Notes under the pieces: model-generated | The model's input: the letters and a program-made list of their open reading frames with translations, nothing else | Told to the model about the DNA's origin: nothing | Databases searched by the model: none | In this document: piece after piece, positions 25,901-36,898 of the stretch | How positions within the stretch are numbered: the first letter of the stretch is position 1 | Layout of the letters: each line of letters starts with the position of its first letter | Source: Paragordius varius | Lineage: Eukaryota > Nematomorpha | DNA length: 64,000 nt | NCBI GenBank assembly: GCA_964247055.1 | Contig: OZ176052.1 | Coordinates: forward strand, 186,001-250,000 | Direction: 5' to 3' | Translations under genes and position numbers: made by a program

Positions 25901-28900
25901 CAGCGATCTTTAAAAAAACATTTTTGTCTTTATATTTATAAGTTTTGTCCGTACAATTTTTACTGTTTAAACTTCAAAATATTTAAAAAATCTTAAAAAT
26001 ATGGAAAAACAAAAGTAAAAATCAAACGTAAAAATTTACCCATCGGCCATATTGCCATATGCGGAAATGAAAGATCCCAGCATAATCCCCTTGAGCGAAT
26101 CCTTGATCAGCTGGTACAATGCGTTGAACCAGCTTGGTGTTGAGACTCAGACAAGCAACAGCTGCTAGAAGCCAGCAGTCACCTGATCCATATCCGTATG
26201 TATGAATGAATGAATGCGAAAATTATATTTGTAAAAGAATTATACGGACAAAAGAAAAATATATATTTTTTTCCAAAGACCCCCCCCCTCGTGTATTTTT
26301 TAAACTTGACTTTTAATTAAAATAATTTATACATAAAAATTAACGTTTTAAAAAGTAGGGTTGGTTGTCTTTTGAAAAATTATTCGTCTTTATATTTTTA
26401 CTTGTCCGTATAATATTAATCTTCATAAAAATTTAAATATATTAAAATAACGATTTTAAATCCTTCTCAACCTTTCAGAAATCACTGATTGTAAAATTAA
26501 TGTACTTTTTTGATAGAAGAAAATTATATATTTTAATCCTTGATTGATTCATATCTATAAACTATAAAATATAAGATAATTTTGAAATACTAATTTAAAG
26601 AGTCAAAATAATCATAAGTCATAATATAGAAACTAAAGCACAAATATTATTTTTATCTTTATTTATATAGAGGACATACACTTTGAAACCTAATTTTTTT
26701 CTATACATAACCTCACTATATAAAACTGCGAAATATAAAAATTAAATGATTTTATTTTATACAGTAAAAACAAAATTTAAAACTAAAAAATGTTATTAAA
26801 AAAGCTACCCAATTCCCCTTGAACGATATCAAAACGTGATGCGCCCTTTGAAATCAACTTGGGATTCTGACAAATTTCCTGTGAATCAGAGTATTAATAT
26901 AAAAAAAGGTAAAAAAAATAATACATTGTTAAAAAAAATGAATAATATATTAAAAATTAGTCTCTCTCTTAATAATTCATAACCCAAATAACTTATTAGT
27001 TCAGCCTTCCTCCTTCTGTATTTTAAACTTTTTTTCAACATAAACTACTCAGATATATACTTTAAACCCTAGTTAATAATTTTTGGTCTTTCTTTGGAGA
27101 TAATTTCTATTATGCCTTAGAACAGAAAAAAAGACAAATAGAATCTTTATTCCGAACTAGTACTTAAAACTATGCGTCAAATAATTATACCTTTTCAATA
27201 TAAAACCATCCATCCATTTATAAAAACATATATCTAAATTATTTAACTCTAATTATTATCATCCTTTTACCATCACTACTTAGTTTTTATAATTAAATAA
27301 CTATCTTTTTAACTTAAAAGAGAAATTTACTTTTTATAAAACTACTTATCTAAAACTTAATGTTTACTCCGATATATAGATACCAACCATTTCTTCAAGA
27401 GTGTCCTTCTCAAAACTTCAAGTTGGTGCTTAAATTTTTTAAGTTTCCAACAACAATTAATACCAAAATTTCAATAATAACCCAGAAAACTTAGCCTTAT
27501 AAATATTACGCTTTTAAGCCTTATTATAAATATTAAAAAGGATTATATAAAATAAGGGTTTTTTTGAATGAAAATTAGTGGATATTAATCGAAAAATAAG
27601 GTTAACAACTCAAAAATAGGTTAAAAAATGTTAGTAAAGATCAAGGATACATAGTTTAATTGATAAAACTTAAGGGCAAAATAAAAAGTGTTGACTATGG
27701 AACCAACTACTTATACTTACATTTTAGTAATATAAAATTTTTACACTTTGGAAATAGTTCAGTCTATATCCTTACATATTCATTATTTTACCCAAAACTA
27801 AACCAAAAACCACCCTAAAAAAAGTATCGTAAATTTAAATTCTTACGACAGGTCGAGGCCATTGAATTTTCGAAGAGAAGTTCTCTTAACCAATAAATTT
27901 TCTTTTTCTTATATATTTAATCATATTTATTAATTTTTTAAAAAAAAACTTTCCCTTTTGAACTAATAATCACCCTTTTGCCTAAACTTAAAAGATTTTC
28001 AAAAACTTATATTGTTACCCTAAAAACTTTTTAGACATTCTTATTACCTACATACCAATTCGCTATTTAAAAAAAGTATCGTAAATTTAAATTCTTACCA
28101 CAGGTCGACGCCATTGAAATCTTCGAAGAGATGTTCTTTTCAATAAACTTTCTTTTTCTTACATTTTCAATTATATTCCAGTAAGCTATACCTTTTACAA
28201 GAAAGAAAACTTTCCCTTTTGAACTAATAATCAAAAGACTTTCAAAAACTTATGTTGTTACCCTAAACTTATGTTGTTTACCCTAAAAAACTTATTAGAC
28301 ATCCTTATTTTAAACATATCTACTATTCAAAAACTATCGTAAATTCTTACGACAGGTCTACGCCATTGACTTCGAAGAGAAGTTCTTTTCTATAAACTTT
28401 CTTTTTCTTACATTTTCAATTATATTCCAGTAAGCTATACCTTTTACAAGAAAGAAAACTTTCCCTTTTGAACTAATAATCAAAAGACTTTCAAAAACTT
28501 ATGTTGTTACCCTAAACTTATGTTGTTTACCCTAAAAAACTTATTAGACATCCTTATTTTAAACATATCTACTATTCAAAAACTATCGTAAATTCTTACG
28601 ACAGGTCTACGCCATTGAAAACTTCGAAGAGAAGTTCTTTTCTATAAACTTTCTTTTTCTTACTTTTTAATTACATTTTCTAATAAATTATAATTTTTAC
28701 TTACAAGAAAGAAATTTTCACTTTTCAACTAATAATCAAAAGACTTTCAAAAACTTATGTTGTTACCCGATAAAACTTATGTTGTTTACCCTAAAAACTT
28801 ATTAGACATTCTATATCCACTATTTAAAACTATCGTAAATTTAGTTACCAGAGGTCGACGCCATTAAAACCTTCAAAGAGATGTTCTTTTCAATAAACCT

Positions 28901-31900
28901 TTCTTTTTCTTACATTTTATTTAAAAAAACTTTCACTTTTCAACTAATAATCACCCTTTTGGTACCCTAAACTTAAAAGATTCATTTTCAAAAACTAAAT
29001 GTTTTTACCTAAAAAACTTTTTAGACATTCTTATTCCATACATACATATCCACTATTTGATAATCGTAAATTTTAACCACAGGTCGACGCCATTGAAACC
29101 TTCGAAGAGAAGTTTTTTTCAATAAACCTTTCTTTTTCTTACATTATTAATTATATTCTAGTGAGCTATAATTTTTACTCAAACTTTCACTTTTTAACTA
29201 ATAATCGAAAGACTTTCAAAAACTTATGTTGTTACCCTAAACTTAAAAACCCTAAAAAACTTATCAGACATTCTTATTACCTACATATCTACTATTCAAA
29301 AAGTATCGTAAATTCTTACGACAGGTCGACGCCATTGAAACCTTTAAAAGAGATGTTCTTTTCAATAAACCTTTCTTTTTCTTACATTTTCAATTATATT
29401 CTAGTAAGCTATAACTTTTACAAGAAAGAAATTTTCACTTTTCAACACTAATAATCATCCTTTTGGTATTCTCTTAACTTAAAAGACTTTCAAAAAAAAC
29501 TTTTTAGACATTCTTATTCCCTACATGCCCATTATTTAAAAACTATCGATTTAGTTACCACAGGTCGACGCCATTGCAATCTTTGAAGAGAAGTTCTCTT
29601 AGCCAATAAACGTTTCTTTTCTCTTACATTTTTATTTCTGGTAAATTAAAATTTTTTGTAAAAACTTTCACTTTTTGAGTAAAAATCACCTTTTTGGTAC
29701 CCTAAACTTAAAAGATTGACTCTCAATAGGTTGTTAATCTCAAAAAACTCTTTGAACATTAAAAATCGTAAATTCTTACGACAGGTCGACGCCATTGAAA
29801 TCTTCGAGGAGCAGCTTTACTGAAAAAGAGTGAAGCATCTGTAGCTGGAAATTCTGGATCTTCCCAAAGCGTTCCTTTGGCCAAGCAAGTCGCCTTGATT
29901 TGTTCAAAAGTTTTCCCGCCCGAAACTGAAACGTCAGGCAACGTAATGCGGGCTTTGGGTAATTCCACACCCCCGTAAATCGGTTGATCTGCAAATGGGC
30001 CTTGGGGTTTACGTTGAGCTTTCTAAACACAAAAAAAGGGGGCATTTATGTTTAAGAAAGTGTGGAAAAAAAATGCTTTTTTTAAAAAATCAATTCATGT
30101 TATAAGAAAGTGTGGAAAAAAAAGTAAAAAAGGCATTTATGTTATAAGAAAGTGTGGAAAGTGTAAAAAAGAGGCATTGATGTTATAAGAAAGTCTGTGG
30201 AAAATGTATATGTTTTCAAAAAAAGAATAGAATAGAAGATTAATATATAGTTTACCACGGGCCATTATGTGTGGTCCGTAGCGGTAAAATTTGAAAAAAT
30301 CTGTAATTTGCAAAAATATGCTGGCTGACAAATGTTGGAAAAAATGATCAAATTTTCTGAATACTTGGGGATATAATTGGTGGTAGCTTAGCAGTAAAAA
30401 TTCTTATATTATGTTTGCATTTTCACATTTTACAATTTTATTATGTTTAAAATCTAACAAAATAATTATTAATGCCCATATATGAGTCCCTCAAAGCTAT
30501 TTGTGTTATATAACCATGTGTTATACCATTTACACCTTAAATTCACCCTTAAACATTTCAAATTCAAAATTCTTACTATTGTATAAATATCACAAATAAC
30601 CTTAAAAATTTTTTTTACATTTTTAAAAAATCAAAATTTTCGGTTAAAAGAAACATTATACAGAAAAAAATTATAAACTATGTGCCACATAAAAAATATT
30701 TGATAATATTAATATTGATGATGAGTTTAAATTAACCCAAACACATATACCTTTTATTTATGCTGAATTTAAAGGTTTCAACAGTAAATTTGAGGTTTAA
30801 ATGGTGTAGATTATTAATTATTAATTAAAATTTGACAAATTTAGGTAACACAAGAATAACTAAAGATAAAATTTAATGAAAAGATTGGAAATTTAAAAAT
30901 TCACCCCCATTCTTATTAAATTAATAAAAATTGCAAATGTTTTAAAATTATGCGATTCCTTATATAAATTAATTAACTTATGGTCTTTTTCAATGATTAA
31001 AATAGAACCATATATTTTTAAAGTTAAAATTGTAATTTATAATTTATACAGTAAAAGAAAGTTGAAATATTACAGGCAAATCTGAAAATTTTAATGGACA
31101 AATGTTTGAATATCAAATGACAACCATACTTTTATAAAATCTTAATTTTTATCTAATATAATTATTTATAATTTTAAATTATACGATTGAATATATATTT
31201 ACGTTTCTATATTTCATACTTTGCAATTTTTAACAAACAAAAGTTATAATTAAAAAAAAATCAAGTTTATTAAAAAAGTATGGGGTTGTCCTTTGAAACA
31301 AAATATTTGTCTTTATGTTTTTACGTTTTGTCTTTATAATTTTATATTATATATCAAAAATGCATATTAGATCTTTTACACACTTTTTAAACAATAATAT
31401 ATTGTGTCCATATAGTTTTAGTGTAATAAGTACAGTAAAAATTGAAATTATGCGGATGGACAAAATTTGAAAATATAAAGACAAATATTTTGCTCCAAAA
31501 GACAAACCCATACTTTTTTAAACCTTGATTTAATCCTATAAAAAACATTTGATTACAATCGTAAAATATATAATTGATTATGTTACCATCAATTTACATT
31601 TTTATATTATACTTTGTAGTTTATTCAAAAAAAATCAAGGTTAAAAAGTATGGGGTTGTCTTTTAAAGCAAAATATTTGTCTTTATATTTTCATAATTTC
31701 AATTTTTACTGTATAAAGTAATATACTTTTTCATCCAATGCTTTAATGTTAAAACGATAGAATGAGGTATTATTATAAGAGGTCTTTATTGTATAGTTAC
31801 CGACACCAGAAGGCCATAAAATAGTAATATTTCGATACATTGTTTTTCAAAAAAAATTTAAAATTAAATAAACTAAAATAATTCTAAAATATTTATCATT

Positions 31901-33208
31901 TTTTAATTAAAAATTTAAATATAGCCATAATTTATCATTCTAATTAATTAATTTCCAGTGATATTTGACATTTTTTAATTATTTGTAAGCTAAAACATAA
32001 TTATAATTATATACATTGTTTATTGAACATCTTTTTTTAATAAACATTTTAAATCAGTGTAGTTTTGAAATTTCAATTAGCCTTAAAAAACACACACATG
32101 TTTTTAGATATTTAAAATATACAGTAGCGTATGGCATAAAACATTATTAGTCCATAAAAGAAAAAAAATATTTTTAAAAAAAAACAGCATAGTTGTATAT
32201 ACACATATCCATAACTTGTTTTTTTTAGTAAAAAAACATTTTCTTTTATGGACTAATATTGTTTTATTCCATACGTTACTGTGCTTTAGAAATAATTCCA
32301 ACCAATCCAATTTCTTCCTTTTTAGTGGTGCCTTCAAACACTTTATTATATATGAAATATTTTAAGTGAGTTTACATTTTGAAGATTTTTTTTTCTATCC
32401 AAGAGTTTTAATTAAAAACAAAAAAAACTCTAAAGTAATTTTAGTTATCATACATATTAATATAATAAATACTATAAAGACTTTAACTTATTTTTATTAG
32501 AAACAATTCTAGAAATTTTCCATATTATTCACAGAAAAAAAATTAACTTAATTTTATATATTTTTTATTTTATCAAAATTTTTTATTTTTTGTCAAAATT
32601 TTTACATTAATGTGTGTGTCAATAAACTTGTATTCAACACATTCCCACATATAAAATGTCCCCTTATTGGTACATCATCATCTATTTCCTATACACTTGT
32701 GGTATCCAGGTATAAAATTATATCATTTTAAAAAAAAATTTTTTTTACTAATTTATATTAAATATAATGGAAAAAAAATAAATTTATACTTTAAAAATAT
32801 AACTAGGCTTTATGCCTAATTTTTCTTATAAATGCAATTTTTTAAAAACGTTTTAACCAAAAAATATTTAGATAATATTTCTATAAAAATATAAATTTGT
32901 ATAAAAATTTGAAATATACGGAAGGACAAAACGTGAAAATATAAAGACAAATATTTTTTTCTAAAAGACTGCGCCATACTTTTTTAATCTTGATTTTTTT
33001 AAATAAAATTTTCATTGTTTTTTTTAAACTACAAAGTATAATATAAAAATGTATATTTGTAACACAATGAATTATATATTTTACGATTTTAGTAATTAAA
33101 TGTTGTTTTTATAGCATTAATTAAGGTTTAAAAAACTTTTGAAAGAAAATTTTGTCTTTATATTTTTACATTTTGTCCATAGTATAATTTCAATTTTTAC
33201 TGTATATA

Positions 33209-33239
<31 letters not shown>

Positions 33240-35334
33240 CCTTACTTTAGAAAATGACAAAAAAATTAATAATCAAGAAGCGTGCGTGCCAGAATAAAAA
33301 GTAAGTAAAAATCAATATCATAATATAAAATTAAAATTCTTCAAAAAAAAATAAATGCAAAAAACTGAATATACATAATTCCAAAAAAAACTTAAGATCA
33401 GCAAAATAATAAAGTTTTGTATCATGGCAAAAAGTATTTTTAAATTTCATTTTATAATCAGTAAAACATATGAGTTTGAAATAAAAAGCACTGTAAAATT
33501 TTATAGAATAAGGCTAAAATCCTAAAAAAATGCTTTTTCTATAGTGGTCAGTTTTTAAAAATATTACCAAGATATAATATAACCCCATTTTTAACAATGT
33601 ATCAAAATAATATTCAAAATTCCTTATCCATTTAAAATTACTTTTAATATTTTGCCTTTAGATATAAAAAAAGAGTTTTTATTTACATATTTTCGGCTTT
33701 AAAAAAATCTTAAAGGTTAAAATTTTCGCCGCCATACTAAAAAAACTCCTATATATACTAAAAATAATATTACAAATATGTTTTTTTAAGTCTCTTTCAC
33801 TAATTTAGTATATTTTCACTAAATTTTTTATTTTTATGTTCATTTTTTTGACAAAATTCCTTGTTTTAGTGATCAATGCCTTAAGACAAAGTTTTAACTT
33901 TTAATGATAAACTTGAAAAAAACTTTTATAGTATTTAGAACTTTTTAGTTAAGACATGTTTCAAAATTTGCTCTCCATATATATATATATATATATATAC
34001 CATTTACAGTTCAAATTCACCCTTGAACAATTCAATTCACCCTAAAAATAAATTATGTGTTTTCGAATTAATATAACATCATTATTAATATGAAATATAT
34101 CTTTACGACATAGTTTATTATTTTTCAGTATTATTTTAATTTAAAACAAAAATTTCATTTTTTTAAAATATATAAAAATATTGGTAATTTTTAATCTTAA
34201 AAAACATAAATTTGGATTGTTTAAGGGTGAATTTGATTGTTTAAGGGTGAATTTGATTGTGTAAGGGTGAATTTGAATTGTTTAAGGGTGAATTTGAATT
34301 GTAAAAGTGTGAATTTGAATTGTTTAAGGGTAATTTGAATTGTTGCTTAAGGGTAATTTTGAACAATTGTTTAAGGGGGTGAATTCTAATTGTTTAAGGG
34401 TGAATTTGAATTGTTTTGTTTAAGGGTGGATTTAAATAATTTAAAGGTGAATTTAAATTGTTGTTTAAGGGTGAATTTGAATTACAAATGGTATATATAT
34501 ATATATAAGTTAAATTTACCTTTAAAGCTCTCCGTATTCCATACCGCGCAAGTTCTGAAACAAATCCACCCACAGGTCCGCCCCCCAGAACCTTGTTGGT
34601 TATATCGCCCACGAGACCGCCAATATCTACGCCACCTGAACCGCCTGAAGACCCATTTCCCAAAAGCGAGGATGCCAGGGAACTCAAACCTCCAGAACTA
34701 TTCAAGATTTCTGAGGGGTTGAAACCTATATATTGTTTTAGTAGTTTTTTGATAAGAAAGGTCATTGTTTTTGGGGAAAAGATGTAAATTTAAAAACGGT
34801 AAAAAGTGAGATTTCAGATTTATAGGGTTAATTTGTGAACTCAAAAAAAGTGATATGGAATTGGAGTTGGATAAAGGATTTTGATAATTTATGTAGGAAA
34901 AATTAAAAAATATTAATTCGAATCCAGTAAAAAACGAGTTGTTATGGAAGGTTTAGTTGGGGAAAAAATGATGATGATATATACAGTGACCAATAAAAAT
35001 TATAAATAAAATTTTATTAATAATTCAAAATATACCCATGAAAAATATAAATAAAAGTGTGTCATAACATACCTTTACCCTTCAAAACGCCTGAAATTAT
35101 TTTGCTGAAATCAAATCCAGACGAACCACCTCCAACAGAGCCTTGATTAAAGTTCTGATTATAACCGCCACCTTGGCCATAATTTTGCTGGCCCGCTTGC
35201 CATCCATCGCCTTGCCCATAATTTTGGCCAGCTGGTTGTTGATCGCCTGACACAGCTCCCTGAATAAACTTGGAAGCTAAATCTCCAACAACGTTCCCTG
35301 CCCCAGAATTCATCATATTTTTAACGAAATCCAT
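12755..35334 (-). CDS. Classical calpain, Ca2+-dependent cysteine protease (19 exons)
   Basis: Cytosolic Ca2+-activated protease making limited cuts in cytoskeletal and signalling proteins. Exons in transcript order: 35073-35334, 34520-34725, 29780-30022, 26809-26878, 26040-26182, 25313-25425, 23711-23879, 22944-23024, 21567-21655, 20522-20599, 19004-19188, 17112-17275, 16310-16435, 15478-15615, 14788-14926, 14394-14518, 13865-14008, 13399-13506, 12755-12781; 2610 nt, 869 residues, all phases consistent. Order of parts: Gly/Gln/Asn-rich N-terminus (1-156), as in arthropod-type calpains and calpain small subunits; protease core with Cys263 ([11 protein letters not shown]), His420 (KGHAYSV) and Asn444 (RLRNPWG), the 157 and 24 spacings matching human CAPN1; C2-like domain (~515-690); penta-EF-hand domain (~700-869) with loops [13 protein letters not shown] and [13 protein letters not shown]. 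The last exon is only 27 nt and gives the family ending WxxxTLYS. Looks functional; introns are swollen with repeats. Confidence 0.93.
12958..13282. mobile_element. Family A MITE with duplicated right end
   Basis: In calpain intron 18. CAGTAGAAGTGTGAAATTA at the left. The right end occurs twice in a row: GTCCGTATAATTTCAATTTT at about 13214 and again as GTCCGTAGTATAATTTTAAT at about 13250. Confidence 0.8.
13529..13793. mobile_element. Family A MITE in calpain intron 17
   Basis: TACAGTAAAAATATGAAATT at the left and GTCCGTATAATTTCAATTTT at the right, about 25 bp from the acceptor of exon 18. Confidence 0.85.
15290..15477. repeat. Three-fold tandem growth beside exon 14 donor
   Basis: Three direct, imperfect copies of a roughly 60-bp segment, recognisable by AAAGTTACTTTTTTTTAAG, AAATTACTTTTTCTTAAG and AAAGTTAATTTTCTTAAG, ending directly at the exon 14 splice donor at 15477. 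Confidence 0.6.
16480..16615. mobile_element. Family A half copy
   Basis: Left-arm material (GACAAAACGTAAAAAACATA, AAAGACAAATATTTTTTTC) and part of the centre, directly abutting the next complete copy. Confidence 0.65.
16616..16936. mobile_element. Family A MITE in calpain intron 12
   Basis: TAACAGTAAAAACTGAAATT at the left, AATTTCAGTTTTTACTGTA at the right; complete inverted arms. Confidence 0.85.
17300..18136. mobile_element. Composite family B element with long 21-bp array
   Basis: In calpain intron 11. Roughly 25 imperfect units of TTCAAATTCACCCTTGAACA fill 17305-17865. A second internal left end (TTTACCATTTACAGGTC) at about 17635 shows that one element lies within or beside another. 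The right end is GAACTGTAAATGGTATA. Confidence 0.8.
18570..18866. mobile_element. Family A MITE in calpain intron 11
   Basis: ACATAAATTGAAATTATACG at the left (tip changed), AATTTCAATTTTTACTGTAA at the right. Confidence 0.8.
19286..19945 (-). repeat. Tandem copies of the exon 11 start with splice acceptor
   Basis: Within calpain intron 10, read on the minus strand, the first ~40 nt of exon 11 and its AAG acceptor are repeated. Acceptor-equivalent positions are 19455, 19564, 19680, 19815 and 19938, plus a worn copy near 19313; the true one is 19188. Each repeat carries GATGTCTTTGAAAGATTTTA followed by TGCGTTACTTTG, the coding sequence of [10 protein letters not shown]. Spacing is about 110-140 bp; between them is intron-like A+T-rich DNA. 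Confidence 0.85.
20216..20484. mobile_element. Family A MITE in calpain intron 10
   Basis: TTACAGTAAAACTTGAAATT at the left, TTTCAATTTTTACTGTAA at the right; ends about 38 bp from the exon 10 donor. Confidence 0.85.
20751..21388. mobile_element. Family B element with a 19-unit array
   Basis: In calpain intron 9. Left TACCATTTACAATTCAAATT; then about 19 nearly identical 21-bp units (TTCAAATTCACCCTTAAACA) at 20760-21157. Right arm has two units, then GAACTGTAAATGGTATA. The array is open in several frames on both strands (for example repeats of GEFELFK), which is arithmetic, not a gene. Confidence 0.9.
21742..21999. mobile_element. Family A MITE in calpain intron 8
   Basis: TACAGTAAAAATTGAAATTA at the left; right arm shortened (AAAAAAATTTGTCTTTATAT, TTTTTTCCGTATATTT). 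Confidence 0.75.
22131..22409. mobile_element. Family A MITE, left tip worn
   Basis: ACATAAAGACAAATTTTTATG and AAAGACAACCATACTTTTTC on the left; TTTTGTCCGTTAAATTTCAA and TATTTACTGTA on the right. Confidence 0.75.
22475..22790. mobile_element. Family A MITE, left tip worn
   Basis: ATACAGACCTATCGTAAATA at the left; TTTTGTCCACAGTATAATTT and CAGTTTTTACTGTG at the right. Confidence 0.7.
23350..23622. mobile_element. Family A MITE in calpain intron 7
   Basis: GAAATTATACGGACAAAACG at the left, TTTGTCCGTATAATTTCAAT at the right; both outermost tips are lost. Confidence 0.8.
24305..24622. mobile_element. Family B element in calpain intron 6
   Basis: TATACCATTAGCAATTCAAA at the left with about four 21-bp units; right arm AAGGGTGAATTTG and GAGGGTGAATTAGACTTG, with the right tip worn. 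Confidence 0.75.
24861..25161. mobile_element. Family A MITE in calpain intron 6
   Basis: CAGTAAAAATTGAAATTATA at the left and TATAATTTCAATTTTTACCG at the right. Confidence 0.85.
25791..25964. mobile_element. Family A MITE, internally deleted
   Basis: TTACAGTGAAAATTGATTGT at the left, GTCCGTACAATTTTTACTGT at the right; only about 174 bp, so much of the arms is gone. Confidence 0.65.
26230..26425. mobile_element. Family A MITE, internally deleted
   Basis: AAAAGAATTATACGGACAAA at the left, TTTACTTGTCCGTATAATAT at the right, with a poly-C interruption near 26280. Confidence 0.65.
27830..29625 (-). repeat. Eight tandem copies of the exon 3 end with splice donor
   Basis: In calpain intron 3, read on the minus strand, the last ~28 nt of exon 3 (coding RRFQWRRPV), its donor and following intron recur at about 221-252-bp spacing. 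Donor-equivalent positions are 27846, 28098, 28350, 28599, 28848, 29077, 29319 and 29558; the real donor is at 29779. Core: TTCAATGGCGTCGACCTGTC then GTAAGAAT, also found as GTGGTAAGAAT or GTGGTAACT. Each unit also shares a TTGTTACCC and ACTTTCCCTTTTGAAC type block. Units at 28350 and 28599 are almost identical, pointing to recent amplification. Confidence 0.9.
30032..30200. repeat. Short tandem repeat next to exon 3 acceptor
   Basis: About four imperfect units containing GGCATTTATGTTATAAGAAA and GTGTGGAAAA immediately upstream (in transcript sense) of calpain exon 3. Confidence 0.65.
30533..30808. mobile_element. Diverged family B element in calpain intron 2
   Basis: TATACCATTTACACCTTAAA with ATTCACCCTTAAACA at the left; right end GAGGTTTAAATGGTGTA. 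The centre keeps the AAACTATGTGCCACATAAA block seen in other copies. Confidence 0.65.
31049..31345. mobile_element. Diverged family A MITE
   Basis: TACAGTAAAAGAAAGTTGAA at the left; GTCTTTATGTTTTTACGTTT and TGTCTTTATAATTTTA at the right. Confidence 0.7.
31433..31711. mobile_element. Family A MITE in calpain intron 2
   Basis: TACAGTAAAAATTGAAATTA at the left and ATAATTTCAATTTTTACTGT at the right, with a small deletion in the right arm. Confidence 0.85.
32122..32281. mobile_element. Family E palindromic MITE
   Basis: 160-bp inverted repeat: TA-CAGTAGCGTATGGCATAA at the left, TATTCCATACGTTACTG at the right, with matching inner arms (AGTCCATAAAAGAAAA / TTTTCTTTTATGGACT). TA precedes the left end; the right flank is TG. 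A second member is at 47157-47274. Confidence 0.8.
32898..33202. mobile_element. Family A MITE in calpain intron 2
   Basis: TTGAAATATACGGAAGGACA at the left, AATTTCAATTTTTACTGTA at the right, followed by a (TA)n run. Confidence 0.8.
33998..34493. mobile_element. Family B element beside calpain exon 2
   Basis: TACCATTTACAGTTCAAATT at the left. The right arm is enlarged to about 12 imperfect units (GTTTAAGGGTGAATTTGAAT) at 34205-34490, ending TTACAAATGGTATATAT only about 26 bp from the splice donor of exon 2. Confidence 0.8.
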
Positions 35335-36454
35335 TTAGCTAGAAAAGAATATAGCACACTTTATCGATTTGGCAATTTGAATTTGGATTGGCAATATGAT
35401 CGATATTAGGACGAAGATGTTGAAATGCTACATATGTTTAATTTCCAATTATATCATTTAACACTTCATTATATATTCATATTTTGAATGCGATGATATT
35501 TTACGCTAAATCCCCCCCCCCAGAGTTTATATAGTAAACAAACTAATGTTTAAAAGTTGTTTAAAAACCTAAATATTAATTTCTCTTCACAAAAAACTTA
35601 GATTTTTACAGTTTTCTATAGTCCGCAATTAGCATGCAACCAAAACACGAATGAAATAAATAGCGGTTATTAGAAGTATTTTTTGGTTTCTAATCATTTA
35701 ATGCTTTTATTCTTTAGCGATCTAATTTGAATTCCAAAAAATGACGTTTGAGACGGAATTATTTTTAAAATTTAAAATAATATTTTTTATTGTTAGTCTA
35801 AAAGGCCAAATGCATTTTTATGATTGGGCTCAACATCGACATATAATATATTTAAAATAAACTAACCAAATATGTAGGGTGTTGAATCATTTGGAGCTAA
35901 AAATCTATAGCAAAATCATAGCTTATATGAATTTTTAAATTACACTAGACAACCAATTTTTCTGCCGCTCGAATTCTTTGCATTTTCTGATATTTACTAT
36001 TTAACAGTAAATCTGAAATAAATATAAATCCTCCTAAAATTTTGTATACAGTCATAAATCTTTTCTTTTGGCAAATAAATTTTTTTGTTTAGGTATTTTT
36101 ATTTTTTAAAGAAAAAAAGGAGCTCCGCGGTATTAACAATATCATATTCATCAAAAAAAGTAAAAGGAATGTGGGGAATGGCTTCGAAAATCATTAAAAA
36201 ACTGTTTAAATATAATGATAATCTAACAAGTAACACTTAATCTTAAAATATTGTTAAAGGGGAATGGTAATAAAAAAATTTAAATTTTTCAGCAAAATTT
36301 TATTACTTTTTTTGAAAAATTTTAAAGAAAACAAATCAACAACGTAAAAATTAATTTTGATATATAGAAAAAATATATTTGTTTAAAAGATATCACAATG
36401 AATAAAACAAACATTATAACGGAACCAAAGGATGTAATCATATATTCTATATGT
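35335..36454. other. Calpain 5' flank
   Basis: Upstream of the calpain start on the minus strand, shared with the divergent S11 gene. No exon found; includes a poly-C run near 35512-35522. Confidence 0.4.
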
Positions 36455-36456
36455 AT

Positions 36457-36535
36457 ACCATTTACACTTCAAATTGTCCTTGAAAACTTCACGTTGGTCC
36501 TTCAACATTTCAAGTTGATCCTTAAATTTCATTAA
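36457..36535. repeat. Family C left end, short
   Basis: TATACCATTTACACTTCAAA followed by three units of the GTTGGTCCTT type. It shows family C arrays behind the same TACCATTTACA end as family B. Confidence 0.65.
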
Positions 36536-36898
36536 TTTTGGATTTGACCATAAATTTTGCATGATTTTATTAATTTTAAACCTAATTTTTTTGATTTATG
36601 ATATATTTATTCAATTAAAATTACTATTTTTAATTAAATAACCATTTTAAAATAATCTTATATCATTCAAGAACATTATTCAATTATCTAAACTCAAAAA
36701 GTTGACGCACATCATGCTAAATAAGATTATTTTAAGAAAGCCAAATTCTTCAGGCTAAAAATACCAATACTCATCATAAACCAGTAGCAACTACTAATTT
36801 TAACCCAAAACTGTTTGTTTCAAGGGCCGTGCACAATAACGATAAAAACTTCATAGCTCTATGACCATGTTTGCCGATGTTTGCACTTACAATAAATA

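Noticed and set aside
29759-30045. The 89-residue frame [18 protein letters not shown] over calpain exon 3
   Set aside because: Wrong frame. The frame containing [20 protein letters not shown] continues in phase into exons 2 and 4.
33253-33303. Short plus frame [16 protein letters not shown]
   Set aside because: Only 16 codons, no splice or family support, next to a (TA)n run.
34394-34765. An alternative calpain start at MTFLIKKLL upstream of exon 2
   Set aside because: The ATG lies in the intron just before the acceptor at 34726; exon 1 joins exon 2 in phase and supplies a better start. An alternative first exon cannot be excluded but nothing favours it.
34390-34787. Plus-strand frames of 64 and 110 residues over calpain exon 2
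   Set aside because: Antisense to a well-supported exon and extending into the repeat array.
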